The notes under the pieces were generated by a model. It was not told the DNA's origin, did not search any database, and saw nothing but the letters and a program-made list of their open reading frames with translations. From Mesorhizobium sp. L-2-11 (GTDB lineage: Bacteria > Pseudomonadota > Alphaproteobacteria > Rhizobiales > Rhizobiaceae): a stretch of 64,000 bases of DNA. Shown one piece after another: positions 1-7,996 of this stretch. Location of the stretch: NCBI RefSeq assembly GCF_016756595.1, contig NZ_AP023257.1, forward strand, positions 3,054,001-3,118,000, given 5' to 3'. A program made the position numbers and the translations under genes. Numbering within the stretch: the first letter of the stretch is position 1; every line of letters begins with the position of its first letter.

Positions 1-664
1 GGCGGCCGGAAATGAGGATCTCGTCGGGCGTGCCGAGATAGGCGCCCCAGTGGATGAGGAGGTCGTTGTCGTCCAGCGTGTTGAAGGCGCATTTGCCGTC
101 CAGCATGACGACGGTGCTGCCGGCATTGTCGGGCAAACCTTCCTCGGTGAGCCGGCGGCCGGTGGTGATCTGAACCGCATCGCCGATGCGGTTCAGCGCC
201 ATCTTGTGGCTGGCGGCGAGCGCCTGGACGGCAGTGATGCCGGGGATCACCTCGAGCTCGAACGCGACATTGCCTCTCATGCGCACCCGCTCCAGGATGC
301 GCAGCGCGCTGTCGTAGAGCGAGGGATCGCCCCAGATCAGGAAGGCGCCGCAGCCATCTTGCGAAAGCTCGTCGCGGATCAGGCTTTCATAGATCGCGGC
401 GATCGCCTCGTGCCAGTCGTCGACGGTCGAGCGATAGGAGGGCGCTGGCTCGGCCCGCACCGGCACGTCGAATTCGACCCGGCGCGAGTTTGGATTGGTG
501 ACGAACCGGTCGCAGATGTGGCGGCGCAGTTCTGCAAGATCGCTCTTCCTGGCGCCCTTGTCGGGAATGAACAGCACATCGGCGCGGTTCAAGCCGTCGA
601 CCGCCTGCACGGTCATGTGGTCGGGATTGCCGGCGCCGATGCCGATGACGAGAAGCTTGCGCAT
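1..664 (-). CDS. cobF: Precorrin-6A synthase (deacetylating) CobF, 3' part outside window
   Basis: CobF methylates C-1 of precorrin-5 and releases acetate to give precorrin-6A, in the aerobic cobalamin pathway. Reading the minus strand from the ATG at 664 gives an open frame that runs off the left edge after about 221 residues; the family is about 250-260 residues, so the C-terminal end is missing. The start MRKLLVIGIGAGNPDHMTVQ is the glycine-rich first strand-loop of tetrapyrrole methylases, and FLIWGDPSLYDS followed by EVIPGITAVQALAA are the two other signature loops. A CAGGAG Shine-Dalgarno sequence lies just before the ATG. The gene is about 43 kb away from the other cob genes of this window, so it is not part of their transcript. 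Confidence 0.9.
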   Translation of the reverse strand, partial: MRKLLVIGIGAGNPDHMTVQAVDGLNRADVLFIPDKGARKSDLAELRRHICDRFVTNPNSRRVEFDVPVRAEPAPSYRSTVDDWHEAIAAIYESLIRDELSQDGCGAFLIWGDPSLYDSALRILERVRMRGNVAFELEVIPGITAVQALAASHKMALNRIGDAVQITTGRRLTEEGLPDNAGSTVVMLDGKCAFNTLDDNDLLIHWGAYLGTPDEILISGR

Positions 665-760
665 GGGCGAACTCCTGCCCGATCGGAGCGTCGGTGTCCA
701 GACGAGCCTGGTAAGCGCCGAGGCGTGCGCGGAAGGGCTTTGAAACTCCACATTGAAACG

Positions 761-864
761 GCTAGAGCGACGTGCGTCCACTTGGACGCACAAAGTACGC
801 TCTAGCACCTTAAATCCTCGCATCGTGCTTTCCGAAAATCGATTCCGATTGTCGGGCCGATGCG
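761..864. repeat. Dispersed palindromic repeat, copy A
   Basis: Outer arms GCTAGAGCG (761-769) and CGCTCTAGC (798-806) enclose inner arms GTGCGTCCA (772-780) and TGGACGCAC (783-791). About 60 more bases up to 864 belong to the same unit, because the whole stretch returns almost unchanged in reverse orientation at 30164-30266. It fills the gap between cobF and the DUF4424 gene. No coding function is seen. Confidence 0.85.
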
Positions 865-900
865 ATAGAGTCATAGCGGCATCTCGCCAAGGGAGCTTCC

Positions 901-1908
901 ATGTTCCGTTATGTTCTGACCGCCGCGCTGGTGCTTTCGGCCACGCCCGTATTCGCCAATGATTCGATCGCCGAATTGGGAACGGGCGGCCTGATCCTGT
1001 CGCGCAGCGACGCGGTCGCCATGGAGAGCGAGGACCTCTTCATCTCACCGGAAAAGGTGACGGTCGACTATGTCTTCCGCAACAACACCGACAAGGATAT
1101 CAACGCGATCGTCGCCTTTCCGATGCCCGACATCGAAGGCGATCCGAACGAGATGCCGGCAATTCCCGACGGCCAGAGCGATAATTTCCTCGGCTTCGAG
1201 GTGACGATAGATGGCGTGGCGGCAAAGCCGCAGCTCGAGCAGAAGGCGTTTGCGCTCGGCATCGACATCAGTGCCGATCTCAAGTCGCAGAACGTGTCGT
1301 TCTACCCGTTCGGCAATGCGGCCAGGGCGGCATTGGCGAAGCTGCCGCGAGCGGTTGCCGACGACTGGGTCGACCGCGGCCTCATCATCGAAGACACCGC
1401 CGACGACGGTTCGGGCATGAAGTCAGTCTATGTGCCGTTCTGGCAATTGCGCTCGACCTATTGGTGGCGCTCGACCTTTCCAGCCAGCAAGGCAGTCCGC
1501 GTCGCCCATCGCTACAAGCCCAGCGTCGGCGGCACCTCCTCGCTCAGCTTCTTCTATGACGGCCAGTTCCAGGGCCAATACGCCGCCTACAAGGCTCGTT
1601 ACTGCATGGACGCCACGTTCGAGAATGTGATTCGCAAGGCGGCGAAGAGCAATCCCGACGGCACTCCGAGGTATTTCGAAAACCGCATCGCCTATGTCCT
1701 GACCACTGGCGGCAACTGGGCGACGGGCTCGATCGGCAAGTTCAAGCTGACCGTCGACAAGGGCGATCCGAAGAACCTGGTCTCGTTTTGTGGCGAAAAC
1801 GTCAGGAAAGTCGGGCCGACGCGTTTCGAGATGACTGCAGAGAATTTCTACCCTGAGCACGACATCGACATATTGCTGCTGGCACCTTCGGGCGGGAGCG
1901 GCGGCTGA
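901..1908 (+). CDS. DUF4424 family secreted protein
   Basis: A 335-residue protein with a clear signal peptide (residues 1-19, ending VFAND) and no further membrane segment, so it is probably periplasmic. After the signal come NDSIAELGTGGLILSRSDAV and ESEDLFISPEKVTVDYVF, the conserved opening of DUF4424 proteins, and then VAFPMPDIEG. No enzymatic function is known for this family and none is proposed here. The ATG at 901 follows GGGAGCTTCC. The stop overlaps the start of the dihydrofolate reductase gene by one base (TGATG at 1906-1910), so the two are likely co-transcribed, although no functional link is evident. Confidence 0.85.
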   Translation: MFRYVLTAALVLSATPVFANDSIAELGTGGLILSRSDAVAMESEDLFISPEKVTVDYVFRNNTDKDINAIVAFPMPDIEGDPNEMPAIPDGQSDNFLGFEVTIDGVAAKPQLEQKAFALGIDISADLKSQNVSFYPFGNAARAALAKLPRAVADDWVDRGLIIEDTADDGSGMKSVYVPFWQLRSTYWWRSTFPASKAVRVAHRYKPSVGGTSSLSFFYDGQFQGQYAAYKARYCMDATFENVIRKAAKSNPDGTPRYFENRIAYVLTTGGNWATGSIGKFKLTVDKGDPKNLVSFCGENVRKVGPTRFEMTAENFYPEHDIDILLLAPSGGSGG

Positions 1909-2426
1909 TGGACGTCGCGATCTATGTCGCCATCGCCGAAAACGGTGTGATCGGGCGCGATGGCGGTTTGCCGTGGCGGCTTTCCAGCGATCTCAAGCGG
2001 TTCAGGGCCGACACGATGGGCAAACCTGTCATTATGGGTCGCAAGACCTATGAAGGCATCGGCCGGCCTCTGCCCGGCAGACTCAATATCGTGGTGACCC
2101 GCGACAAGGCCTGGCGCGCCGAGGGCGTCGAAGTCGTGCATTCGCTCGACGAGGCGATCCGTCTGGCCAAGGTGCGCGGGCGCTGCATGCCTGGCGCCGA
2201 CGAAATCTGCATCATCGGCGGCGGCGAGATCTATGCCCAGGCGCTGCCGCTGGCCGACCGTTTGCATGTCACCCATGTCCTTGCCGCGGTCGACGGCGAC
2301 GCGCATTTCCCGCCGATCAACCCGGATTTGTGGCGCATCGGCCGCTCGCAGGACGTTCCGGCCGGTGAAAAGGATAGTCATGCGACACGCTATTCGGTTT
2401 ACGAGCGACGCCGCGACGTGCATTGA
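1908..2426 (+). CDS. folA: Dihydrofolate reductase
   Basis: Reduces dihydrofolate to tetrahydrofolate with NADPH; cytoplasmic, folate cycle. The 172-residue length is typical of chromosomal enzymes. Diagnostic stretches are IAENGVIGRDGGLPWRLSSD (active-site loop with the substrate-binding acidic residue following in DLKRF), KPVIMGRKTYEGIGRPLPGR (NADPH binding) and IIGGGEIYAQALP. Its ATG overlaps the stop of the preceding DUF4424 gene. HflK begins 141 bases downstream, as commonly seen in rhizobia, so it may lead or belong to the hflK-hflC-protease transcript. Confidence 0.96.
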   Translation: MDVAIYVAIAENGVIGRDGGLPWRLSSDLKRFRADTMGKPVIMGRKTYEGIGRPLPGRLNIVVTRDKAWRAEGVEVVHSLDEAIRLAKVRGRCMPGADEICIIGGGEIYAQALPLADRLHVTHVLAAVDGDAHFPPINPDLWRIGRSQDVPAGEKDSHATRYSVYERRRDVH

Positions 2427-2567
2427 GAGATGGTAAAGGGTCGCGACGGTCCAAATCGGACGGTGACGACGACCGATCGCGTTGAAAGCGCGCCGTCGCA
2501 TCCCTATAGAAGAACAACACTGGATTTGCGTCGTCAGGCCGGCGCGTGAGGGAGCGAAAGGACATTC

Positions 2568-3668
2568 ATGCCCTGGAACGACAAAAGCGGCGGCGGCGGC
2601 CCATGGGGCGGCGGCAACAGTCCAGGACCCTGGGGGCAGGGACCAAAGGGGCCTAGCGGTCCGCAGGGCTCGCCTCCCGATCTCGAAGACATCATCCGGC
2701 GCGGCCAGGACAGGTTGCGGCGTGCTTTGCCGGGTGGCGCTGGCGCCAGCCCAGCCGTATTCGGATTGATTGCGGCAGCGCTTATAGCGCTGTGGGCGTT
2801 CAAGGCGGTCTATACCGTGCAGCCCGACGAGGTTGCGGTAGAACTCAGATTCGGCGTGCCAAAAGCGGAGCTCTCCCAGCCCGGCCTGCACTTCCATTGG
2901 TGGCCCATCGAGACGGTCGAGACGGCCAATATCGCCGAACAACTCGTCAACATCGGCGGTGGCACGGCCTCCGGCAACGGTTCAGGTCTGATGCTTTCGG
3001 GCGACCAGAACATCGTCAACGTGCAGTTCTCGGTGGCCTATCAGGTCTCCGATCCGAGAGCCTATCTGTTCGACGTGTCCGATCCCGACGGCATGCTGCG
3101 CCAGGTCGCCGAAAGCGCCATGCGCGAAGCGGTCGGCCGGCGGCCGGCGCAGGACATCTTCCGCGACGATCGCGAGGGCATTGCAGCGTCGGTGCGCGAA
3201 ATCATCCAGACGACGCTGGACGGCTATAAGGCCGGCCTGAACGTCAACGCGATCTCGATCGAGGATGCCGCGCCGCCGCGCGAAGTGGCCGACGCCTTCG
3301 ATGAGGTGCAGCGCGCAGAACAGGACGAGGACAAGTTCGTGGAGCAGGCCAACCAGTATTCCAACCAGAAGCTCGGCCAGGCGCGCGGCGAGGCCGCACA
3401 GATCCGCGAGGAGGCGGCCGGCTACAAGAACCGGGTCGTGCAGGAGGCCGAAGGCGAGGCACAGCGCTTTATCTCGATCTATGACGAGTACGCCAAGGCG
3501 CCGGATGTGACGCGCCAGCGGCTTTATCTGGAAACGATGGAGAGGGTTCTGAAGGATTCCAGCAAGGTCATTATCGAGCAAGGCAGCGGACCAGGGGTCG
3601 TCCCCTATCTGCCGCTGCCGGCATTGCAGCAGAAGGCGCCGGCGCCGGTGCTGGGAGGAAACCAGTGA
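2568..3668 (+). CDS. hflK: FtsH protease modulator HflK
   Basis: Band-7/SPFH inner-membrane protein which, with HflC, forms a periplasm-facing cage around the AAA protease FtsH and tunes its access to membrane substrates. The first 65 residues are rich in Gly, Pro and Lys, as in other HflK proteins; one transmembrane segment follows (about residues 63-83, AVFGLIAAALIALWAF), then the SPFH domain starting YTVQPDEVAVELRFG. The second half is a charged coiled coil (QARGEAAQIREEAAG). Length 366 residues is normal. The stop overlaps the ATG of hflC (TGATG), showing the usual coupling of the pair. Confidence 0.95.
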   Translation: MPWNDKSGGGGPWGGGNSPGPWGQGPKGPSGPQGSPPDLEDIIRRGQDRLRRALPGGAGASPAVFGLIAAALIALWAFKAVYTVQPDEVAVELRFGVPKAELSQPGLHFHWWPIETVETANIAEQLVNIGGGTASGNGSGLMLSGDQNIVNVQFSVAYQVSDPRAYLFDVSDPDGMLRQVAESAMREAVGRRPAQDIFRDDREGIAASVREIIQTTLDGYKAGLNVNAISIEDAAPPREVADAFDEVQRAEQDEDKFVEQANQYSNQKLGQARGEAAQIREEAAGYKNRVVQEAEGEAQRFISIYDEYAKAPDVTRQRLYLETMERVLKDSSKVIIEQGSGPGVVPYLPLPALQQKAPAPVLGGNQ

Positions 3669-4648
3669 TGGCCAACCGTCTTTCCATCATCGCCGTCATA
3701 GCCGCAGTCGTCCTGTTCTTGCTCTATTCGTCGGTCTTCGTCGTCAATGCGCGCCAGCAGGCGCTGGTGCTCAGGTTCGGCGAGATCGTCGACGTCAAGA
3801 GCCAGCCGGGCATCTATTTCAAAGCGCCGTTCGCCTTCTTCGATGCCGACAGCGTGCAGTTGATCGAAAACAGGGTGCTGCGCTTCGACCTCGACAACAT
3901 CCGCGTCCAGGTTTCGGGCGGCAAGTTTTATGAGGTCGACGCCTTCATCGCATACCGGATCTCGGATCCGCGCGTGTTCCGCTCCGCGGTGTCCGGCCAG
4001 ATCGAACTGGCCGAGGCACGCTTGAGGACGCGTCTCGACGCCGCCTTGCGCCGTGTCTACGGTTTGCGCGACTTCGAGGCGGCGCTCTCGGAAGAGCGAG
4101 CCGTGATGATGCGCGAAGTACGCGATCAGCTGAGGCCCGACGCCACGTCGCTCGGCCTGCAGATCGAGGATGTCCGCATTCGCCGGACCGATTTGACGGC
4201 GGAAGTCTCGCAACAGACATATGACCGCATGAAGGCCGAGCGTCTGGCCGAAGCCGAGCGGCTGCGGGCGCGCGGCAACGAGGCGGCGCAGCGCATCAGG
4301 GCGCGCGCCGACCGCGAAGTGGTGGAGATCGTCGCCGAAGCACGCAGAGAGTCTGAAATCCTGCGCGGTGAAGGCGAAGCTCAACGCAGCGCCACCTTCG
4401 CGAATGCCTACCAGCGCGATCCAGCCTTCTTCGACTTTTACCGGTCGATGAATGCCTACGGCACGGCGCTGGACAATACCGGGACGACGATGGTGCTGTC
4501 GCCGAATTCGGATTTCTTCCGTTTCTTCCGCAATCCCGCCGGCGCGGACACGCCGGCAGCAGCAGCGCCTGGGGCAGCAGCACCTGGTGCAGCAGCAGCG
4601 CCCCGTGCACCCGCTGCACCGACAGCGCAGCCAGGCACCGGCCAGTAG
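3668..4648 (+). CDS. hflC: FtsH protease modulator HflC
   Basis: Partner of HflK in the membrane complex that regulates FtsH. One N-terminal transmembrane segment (about residues 5-25, LSIIAVIAAVVLFLLYSSVF) is followed by the SPFH domain (VVNARQQALVLRFGEIVDVK) and a charged coiled coil. The last 35 residues are an Ala/Pro-rich tail of repeated GAAAP units, which is unusual for HflC and probably disordered. I chose ATG 3668, which overlaps the hflK stop, rather than the GTG three bases earlier. Total about 326 residues. The next small gene begins seven bases after the stop. Confidence 0.94.
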   Translation: MANRLSIIAVIAAVVLFLLYSSVFVVNARQQALVLRFGEIVDVKSQPGIYFKAPFAFFDADSVQLIENRVLRFDLDNIRVQVSGGKFYEVDAFIAYRISDPRVFRSAVSGQIELAEARLRTRLDAALRRVYGLRDFEAALSEERAVMMREVRDQLRPDATSLGLQIEDVRIRRTDLTAEVSQQTYDRMKAERLAEAERLRARGNEAAQRIRARADREVVEIVAEARRESEILRGEGEAQRSATFANAYQRDPAFFDFYRSMNAYGTALDNTGTTMVLSPNSDFFRFFRNPAGADTPAAAAPGAAAPGAAAAPRAPAAPTAQPGTGQ

Positions 4649-4654
4649 CGGCCG

Positions 4655-4843
4655 GTGCAGGACTTTCTGGCGGCGATAGGCCTGGTTCTCGTCGTCGAGG
4701 GCCTGGTCTATGGCGGCTTTCCCGGCCTCGCCAAAAAACTTGCCGGCGAAGTTCTGTCGATGCCGGAGAATACGCTGCGGATCGCCGGGCTGATTGCAAT
4801 CGCCGTTGGTGTCGGCCTGGTCTGGCTGGTGCGTGGTGGATGA
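4655..4843 (+). CDS. DUF2065 small membrane protein
   Basis: A 62-residue protein with two hydrophobic segments (about residues 4-21 and 43-59) separated by a short loop, matching the YjeT/DUF2065 family. It starts with GTG at 4655, seven bases after the hflC stop. In many alpha- and gammaproteobacteria DUF2065 sits beside hflK-hflC, and that context is the best support here. The role is unknown; by position it could be an accessory subunit of the HflKC-FtsH system, which is inference. Confidence 0.8.
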   Translation: MQDFLAAIGLVLVVEGLVYGGFPGLAKKLAGEVLSMPENTLRIAGLIAIAVGVGLVWLVRGG

Positions 4844-4981
4844 CGATGATTCGGGATAACGGAGGATTTATCTTCCGCCGATAGCCATAGCCGCAAACGT
4901 GCCGTATTTCTTGCCAACATGGGCTCGACGCAGCGTCTTCGGCGAGCGCTTTTCTTCTCAGAGACACCGGGAGGCTTCTCG

Positions 4982-6496
4982 ATGACATCCAACAGCTTTT
5001 TGCGCGCGGCGAAGCGGACGTTCACCGCGGGTGCTGCAGCACTTCTTATCGGCGCCGCTACCGTCCCGTCGCTGGTGACGCCCGCGGCCGCCGACGACGG
5101 TCCGGCTTCAGTCGCCGATCTTGCACAGGGCTTGCTCGGCGCCGTGGTCAATATATCGACCTCACAGAGGGTGAAGGGCACGGAAGGTCCGGGCGCGGTG
5201 CCGATGCCGCAGCTTCCGGAGGGCTCGCCCTTCCAGGACTTCTTCGACGATTTCTTCAAGAACCGTCCCGGCGAACAGGGCAACCCTTCGCAAAAGGTGC
5301 AGTCGCTGGGCTCAGGCTTCGTGGTCGACGCCGAGCAAGGCATCGTGGTGACGAATAACCACGTGATCGCCGATGCCGACGATATCGAGGTGAATTTCTC
5401 CGACGGCGTGACGCTGAAGGCGACGCTGGTCGGCACCGACACCAAGACCGACGTGGCGGTGCTGAAGGTCGATCCGAAAGGGCACAAGCTGACGGCGGTG
5501 AAATTCGGCGATTCCAGCAAGATGCGCGTCGGTGACTGGGTGATGGCGATCGGCAACCCGTTCGGCCTCGGCGGCACCGTGACGGTCGGTATCGTCTCGG
5601 CCCGCAACCGCGACATCAATTCCGGCCCCTATGACGATTTCATCCAGACCGATGCCGCGATCAACCGCGGCAATTCCGGCGGGCCGCTGTTCAACAGCGC
5701 CGGCGAGGTGATCGGCATCAACACGGCGATCATCTCGCCGTCCGGCGGCTCGATCGGCATCGGCTTTTCCATTCCCTCGCAGCTGGCGTTGGGCGTCGTC
5801 GACCAACTTCGCCAGTTCGGCGAGACGCGGCGCGGCTGGCTCGGTGTGCGCATCCAGCCGGTGACGGACGATATTGCCGAAAGCCTCGGCATGGCGACCG
5901 CCAAGGGCGCGCTGGTCGCCGGCGTCATCAAGGGCGGGCCTGTCGACAACGGCACCATCCTGGCCGGCGACGTTATCATCAAGTTCGACGGCAGGGACGT
6001 CAATGAAATGCGCGACCTGCCGCGCGTCGTCGCCGAGAGCACGGTCGGCAAGGCTGTCGACGTGGTCATCGTGCGCAAGGGCGTCGAGCAGACCGTGAAG
6101 GTGACGCTTGGCCGGCTCGAAGATGGCGAAAAGCTTGCCAGCGCCGAGAACGGCAATACCGGCAAGGACACTGACGACGAGGCGCCTGCCGTTTCGACGG
6201 CTTCGGTGCTCGGCATGACCGTTGGCGAACTCAACGACGAGACGCGGACGAAATTCGGCATTGCCGCCGAAGTCTCCGGCGTCGTCATCACCGACGTCGC
6301 CAAGGATTCGGCCGCTGCCGAACGCGGCATCCAGGCCGGCGAGGTGATCACCGAGATCGCGCAGGAATCAGTCGCCACGCCCAAGGATGTCATGGACCGG
6401 ATTGCTGCGTTGAAGGAGCAGGGACGCAAGAATGCGCTGCTGATGCTGGCGTCGAAGAGCGGCGAATTGCGGTTCGTGACGATCCGGATGAATTGA
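4982..6496 (+). CDS. degP: Periplasmic serine protease of the Do/DegP (HtrA, MucD) family
   Basis: A 504-residue HtrA protease that degrades or refolds damaged envelope proteins. I chose ATG 4982, after GGGAGG, over the upstream ATG 4919, because it places a signal peptide at the N-terminus (residues 1-38, cleavage near TPAAADD). The trypsin-like domain has His127 (VVTNNHVIAD), Asp157 (KTDVAV) and Ser232 (INRGNSGGPLFN). Two PDZ domains follow, roughly residues 280-385 and 415-500. The phenylalanine-rich segment FQDFFDDFFKN near residue 85 is the usual LA loop. It follows hflKC and DUF2065, the standard arrangement of envelope protein quality control. A terminator hairpin lies directly downstream. 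Confidence 0.95.
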   Translation: MTSNSFLRAAKRTFTAGAAALLIGAATVPSLVTPAAADDGPASVADLAQGLLGAVVNISTSQRVKGTEGPGAVPMPQLPEGSPFQDFFDDFFKNRPGEQGNPSQKVQSLGSGFVVDAEQGIVVTNNHVIADADDIEVNFSDGVTLKATLVGTDTKTDVAVLKVDPKGHKLTAVKFGDSSKMRVGDWVMAIGNPFGLGGTVTVGIVSARNRDINSGPYDDFIQTDAAINRGNSGGPLFNSAGEVIGINTAIISPSGGSIGIGFSIPSQLALGVVDQLRQFGETRRGWLGVRIQPVTDDIAESLGMATAKGALVAGVIKGGPVDNGTILAGDVIIKFDGRDVNEMRDLPRVVAESTVGKAVDVVIVRKGVEQTVKVTLGRLEDGEKLASAENGNTGKDTDDEAPAVSTASVLGMTVGELNDETRTKFGIAAEVSGVVITDVAKDSAAAERGIQAGEVITEIAQESVATPKDVMDRIAALKEQGRKNALLMLASKSGELRFVTIRMN

Positions 6497-6525
6497 GTCC
6501 GGTAAAATCTGCAGCACTTTGATTT

Positions 6526-6561
6526 AAGGAAAAAGGCGGCTAGCGGGCCGTCTTTTTCCTT
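6526..6561. terminator. Bidirectional terminator between degP and the GNAT gene
   Basis: AAGGAAAAAG (6526-6535) pairs perfectly with CTTTTTCCTT (6552-6561), extended inward by a G-U pair and four G-C pairs around a six-base loop. The A-run on one side and T-run on the other make it usable from both strands. It overlaps the last codons of the minus-strand acetyltransferase gene. Confidence 0.85.
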
Positions 6562-7112
6562 GATTGCCAATCCTTGGCTGTCAGCCTGTAGAACACGTGC
6601 CGCTTGAGCCTGGCGTGGCTGTCCGGAATGCCGGGGTGGTCGAAATCGCTGGCCGGGTCGGCGGTCATGCCGAGGCGTTCCATGACGGCGGTGGACCGGC
6701 TGTTATCCCTGACGGCGAAAGAAACGATTTCCTCGAGGCCAAGGGTTTCGAAGCCATAGGCGAGCCAGGCTTCCGCTGCCTCGGTGACATAGCCATGGCC
6801 CCAGAATTCGGGCGCCAGGCGCCAGCCGATCTCGACGGTGCCGGCCGGCAGGAAGGGCAAATGATCGGTGTCGAGGAGGCCGACGAAGCCGATGCATTGG
6901 CGCGTTTCGATTATCTCGGCGGCAGCGAAACCGTAGCCATCCTCGGCAATCCAGGCGCGGAACTCGTCCATCTTGGCGTCGGCCTGCGCGCGGTCGCGGC
7001 GAAACGGAAAGAATTCCATGACGCGCTCGTCGGAGTTGATGCGGTAGAAGAGGTCGCGGTCGCGATCCTCCCAGTTGCGCAGGATCAGGCGCTCGGTGCG
7101 GATCGGCGTCAC
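6540..7112 (-). CDS. GNAT family N-acetyltransferase (RimJ/RimL type)
   Basis: A 190-residue acetyltransferase of the RimJ/RimL subgroup that moves an acetyl group from acetyl-CoA to an amine; the substrate cannot be told. Signature stretches are IRTERLILRNWEDRD at the N-terminus, EIGWRLAPEFWGHGYVTEAA (acetyl-CoA binding; the R/Q-x-x-G-x-G/A loop appears as FWGHGY) and SFAVRDNSRSTAVMERLGM. The start is GTG at 7112, which overlaps the serB stop by four bases (GTGA), so it is translated from the serB transcript. Its final codons form one arm of the downstream terminator. Confidence 0.88.
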   Translation of the reverse strand: MTPIRTERLILRNWEDRDRDLFYRINSDERVMEFFPFRRDRAQADAKMDEFRAWIAEDGYGFAAAEIIETRQCIGFVGLLDTDHLPFLPAGTVEIGWRLAPEFWGHGYVTEAAEAWLAYGFETLGLEEIVSFAVRDNSRSTAVMERLGMTADPASDFDHPGIPDSHARLKRHVFYRLTAKDWQSRKKTAR

Positions 7113-7996
7113 TCGACAAATTCCTCCCGCCGGTAGCCCTGCAGATAGAGAAGCGCGGTCAGGTCGCCATGGTCGATGCGGAATTTTGCCTCCGCCGCCA
7201 CGACCTGCTTGGCATGAAGCGCCACACCGGTGCCGGCAAGCCGGATCATGTCGAGGTCGTTGGCGCCATCGCCGACAGCAATGGCGTCGGCGGTCGTCAG
7301 CCCGAGGCGCGCCGAAATCTCGAGCAGCGCATCGGCCTTGGCGGCACGCCCCAGGATCGGCTCGGCGACCAGCCCGGTGAAGCGGCCATCCTGCTCGATC
7401 AGTAAGTTGGCGCGGTTCTCCTGAAAGCCGAGCATGACGGCGATGCGTGAGGTGAAGACGTTGAAGCCACCCGACACGAGCGCAGTCCACGCGCCGTTGG
7501 CGCGCATGGTCTGGACAAGCGCGCGACCACCGGAAGCCAGGGTCAGGCGATTGGCGATGATGCGGTCGACCACGGCAGTGTCGAGACCTTTCAGCAGCGC
7601 CACCCGCTCGCGCAAGGCCGGCTCGAAAGCGATCTCGCCTTTCATCGATCGCGCCGTGATGGCGGCGACGTAATCCTTGACGCCGATCTCGTCGGCGAGC
7701 TCGTCGATGCACTCCTGGTCGATAACGGTCGAATCCATATCGGCGATAAGGATTTTCTTCCGCCTTCCCTCGTGCCGCTGAATGATGACGTCGACCGGTT
7801 CGGGTGCAAGCACCGTGCGCAGGCTGGCGGTCGCTTCAGCGGCTTCGGCCGTCTCGGGCAGAGCGAATTCGCAGGCGATGCCTTCGGCCAGCCAGCGAAC
7901 AGTGCTTGCGCCGATCGACCGCGACGCCATATTCGCAAGCGCCGGCGACAATGCGCGACCGGCGGGATGGGATACAAGCGTGGCGATCAGCGGCAT
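7109..7996 (-). CDS. serB: Phosphoserine phosphatase SerB
   Basis: Last step of serine synthesis: hydrolyses O-phosphoserine. HAD-superfamily signatures are DMDSTVIDQECIDELADEIG (motif I, nucleophile and acid-base aspartates), ALVSGGFNVFT (motif II), the lysine in GRAAKADAL, and AVGDGANDLDM (motif III). About 110 N-terminal residues form the regulatory ACT-like region. The start is ATG 7996 (MPLIATLVSH), giving 295 residues as usual; the upstream extension is unlikely because it runs through miaA. The first 17 bases overlap the proposed 5' end of miaA on the other strand. Confidence 0.95.
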   Translation of the reverse strand: MPLIATLVSHPAGRALSPALANMASRSIGASTVRWLAEGIACEFALPETAEAAEATASLRTVLAPEPVDVIIQRHEGRRKKILIADMDSTVIDQECIDELADEIGVKDYVAAITARSMKGEIAFEPALRERVALLKGLDTAVVDRIIANRLTLASGGRALVQTMRANGAWTALVSGGFNVFTSRIAVMLGFQENRANLLIEQDGRFTGLVAEPILGRAAKADALLEISARLGLTTADAIAVGDGANDLDMIRLAGTGVALHAKQVVAAEAKFRIDHGDLTALLYLQGYRREEFVE

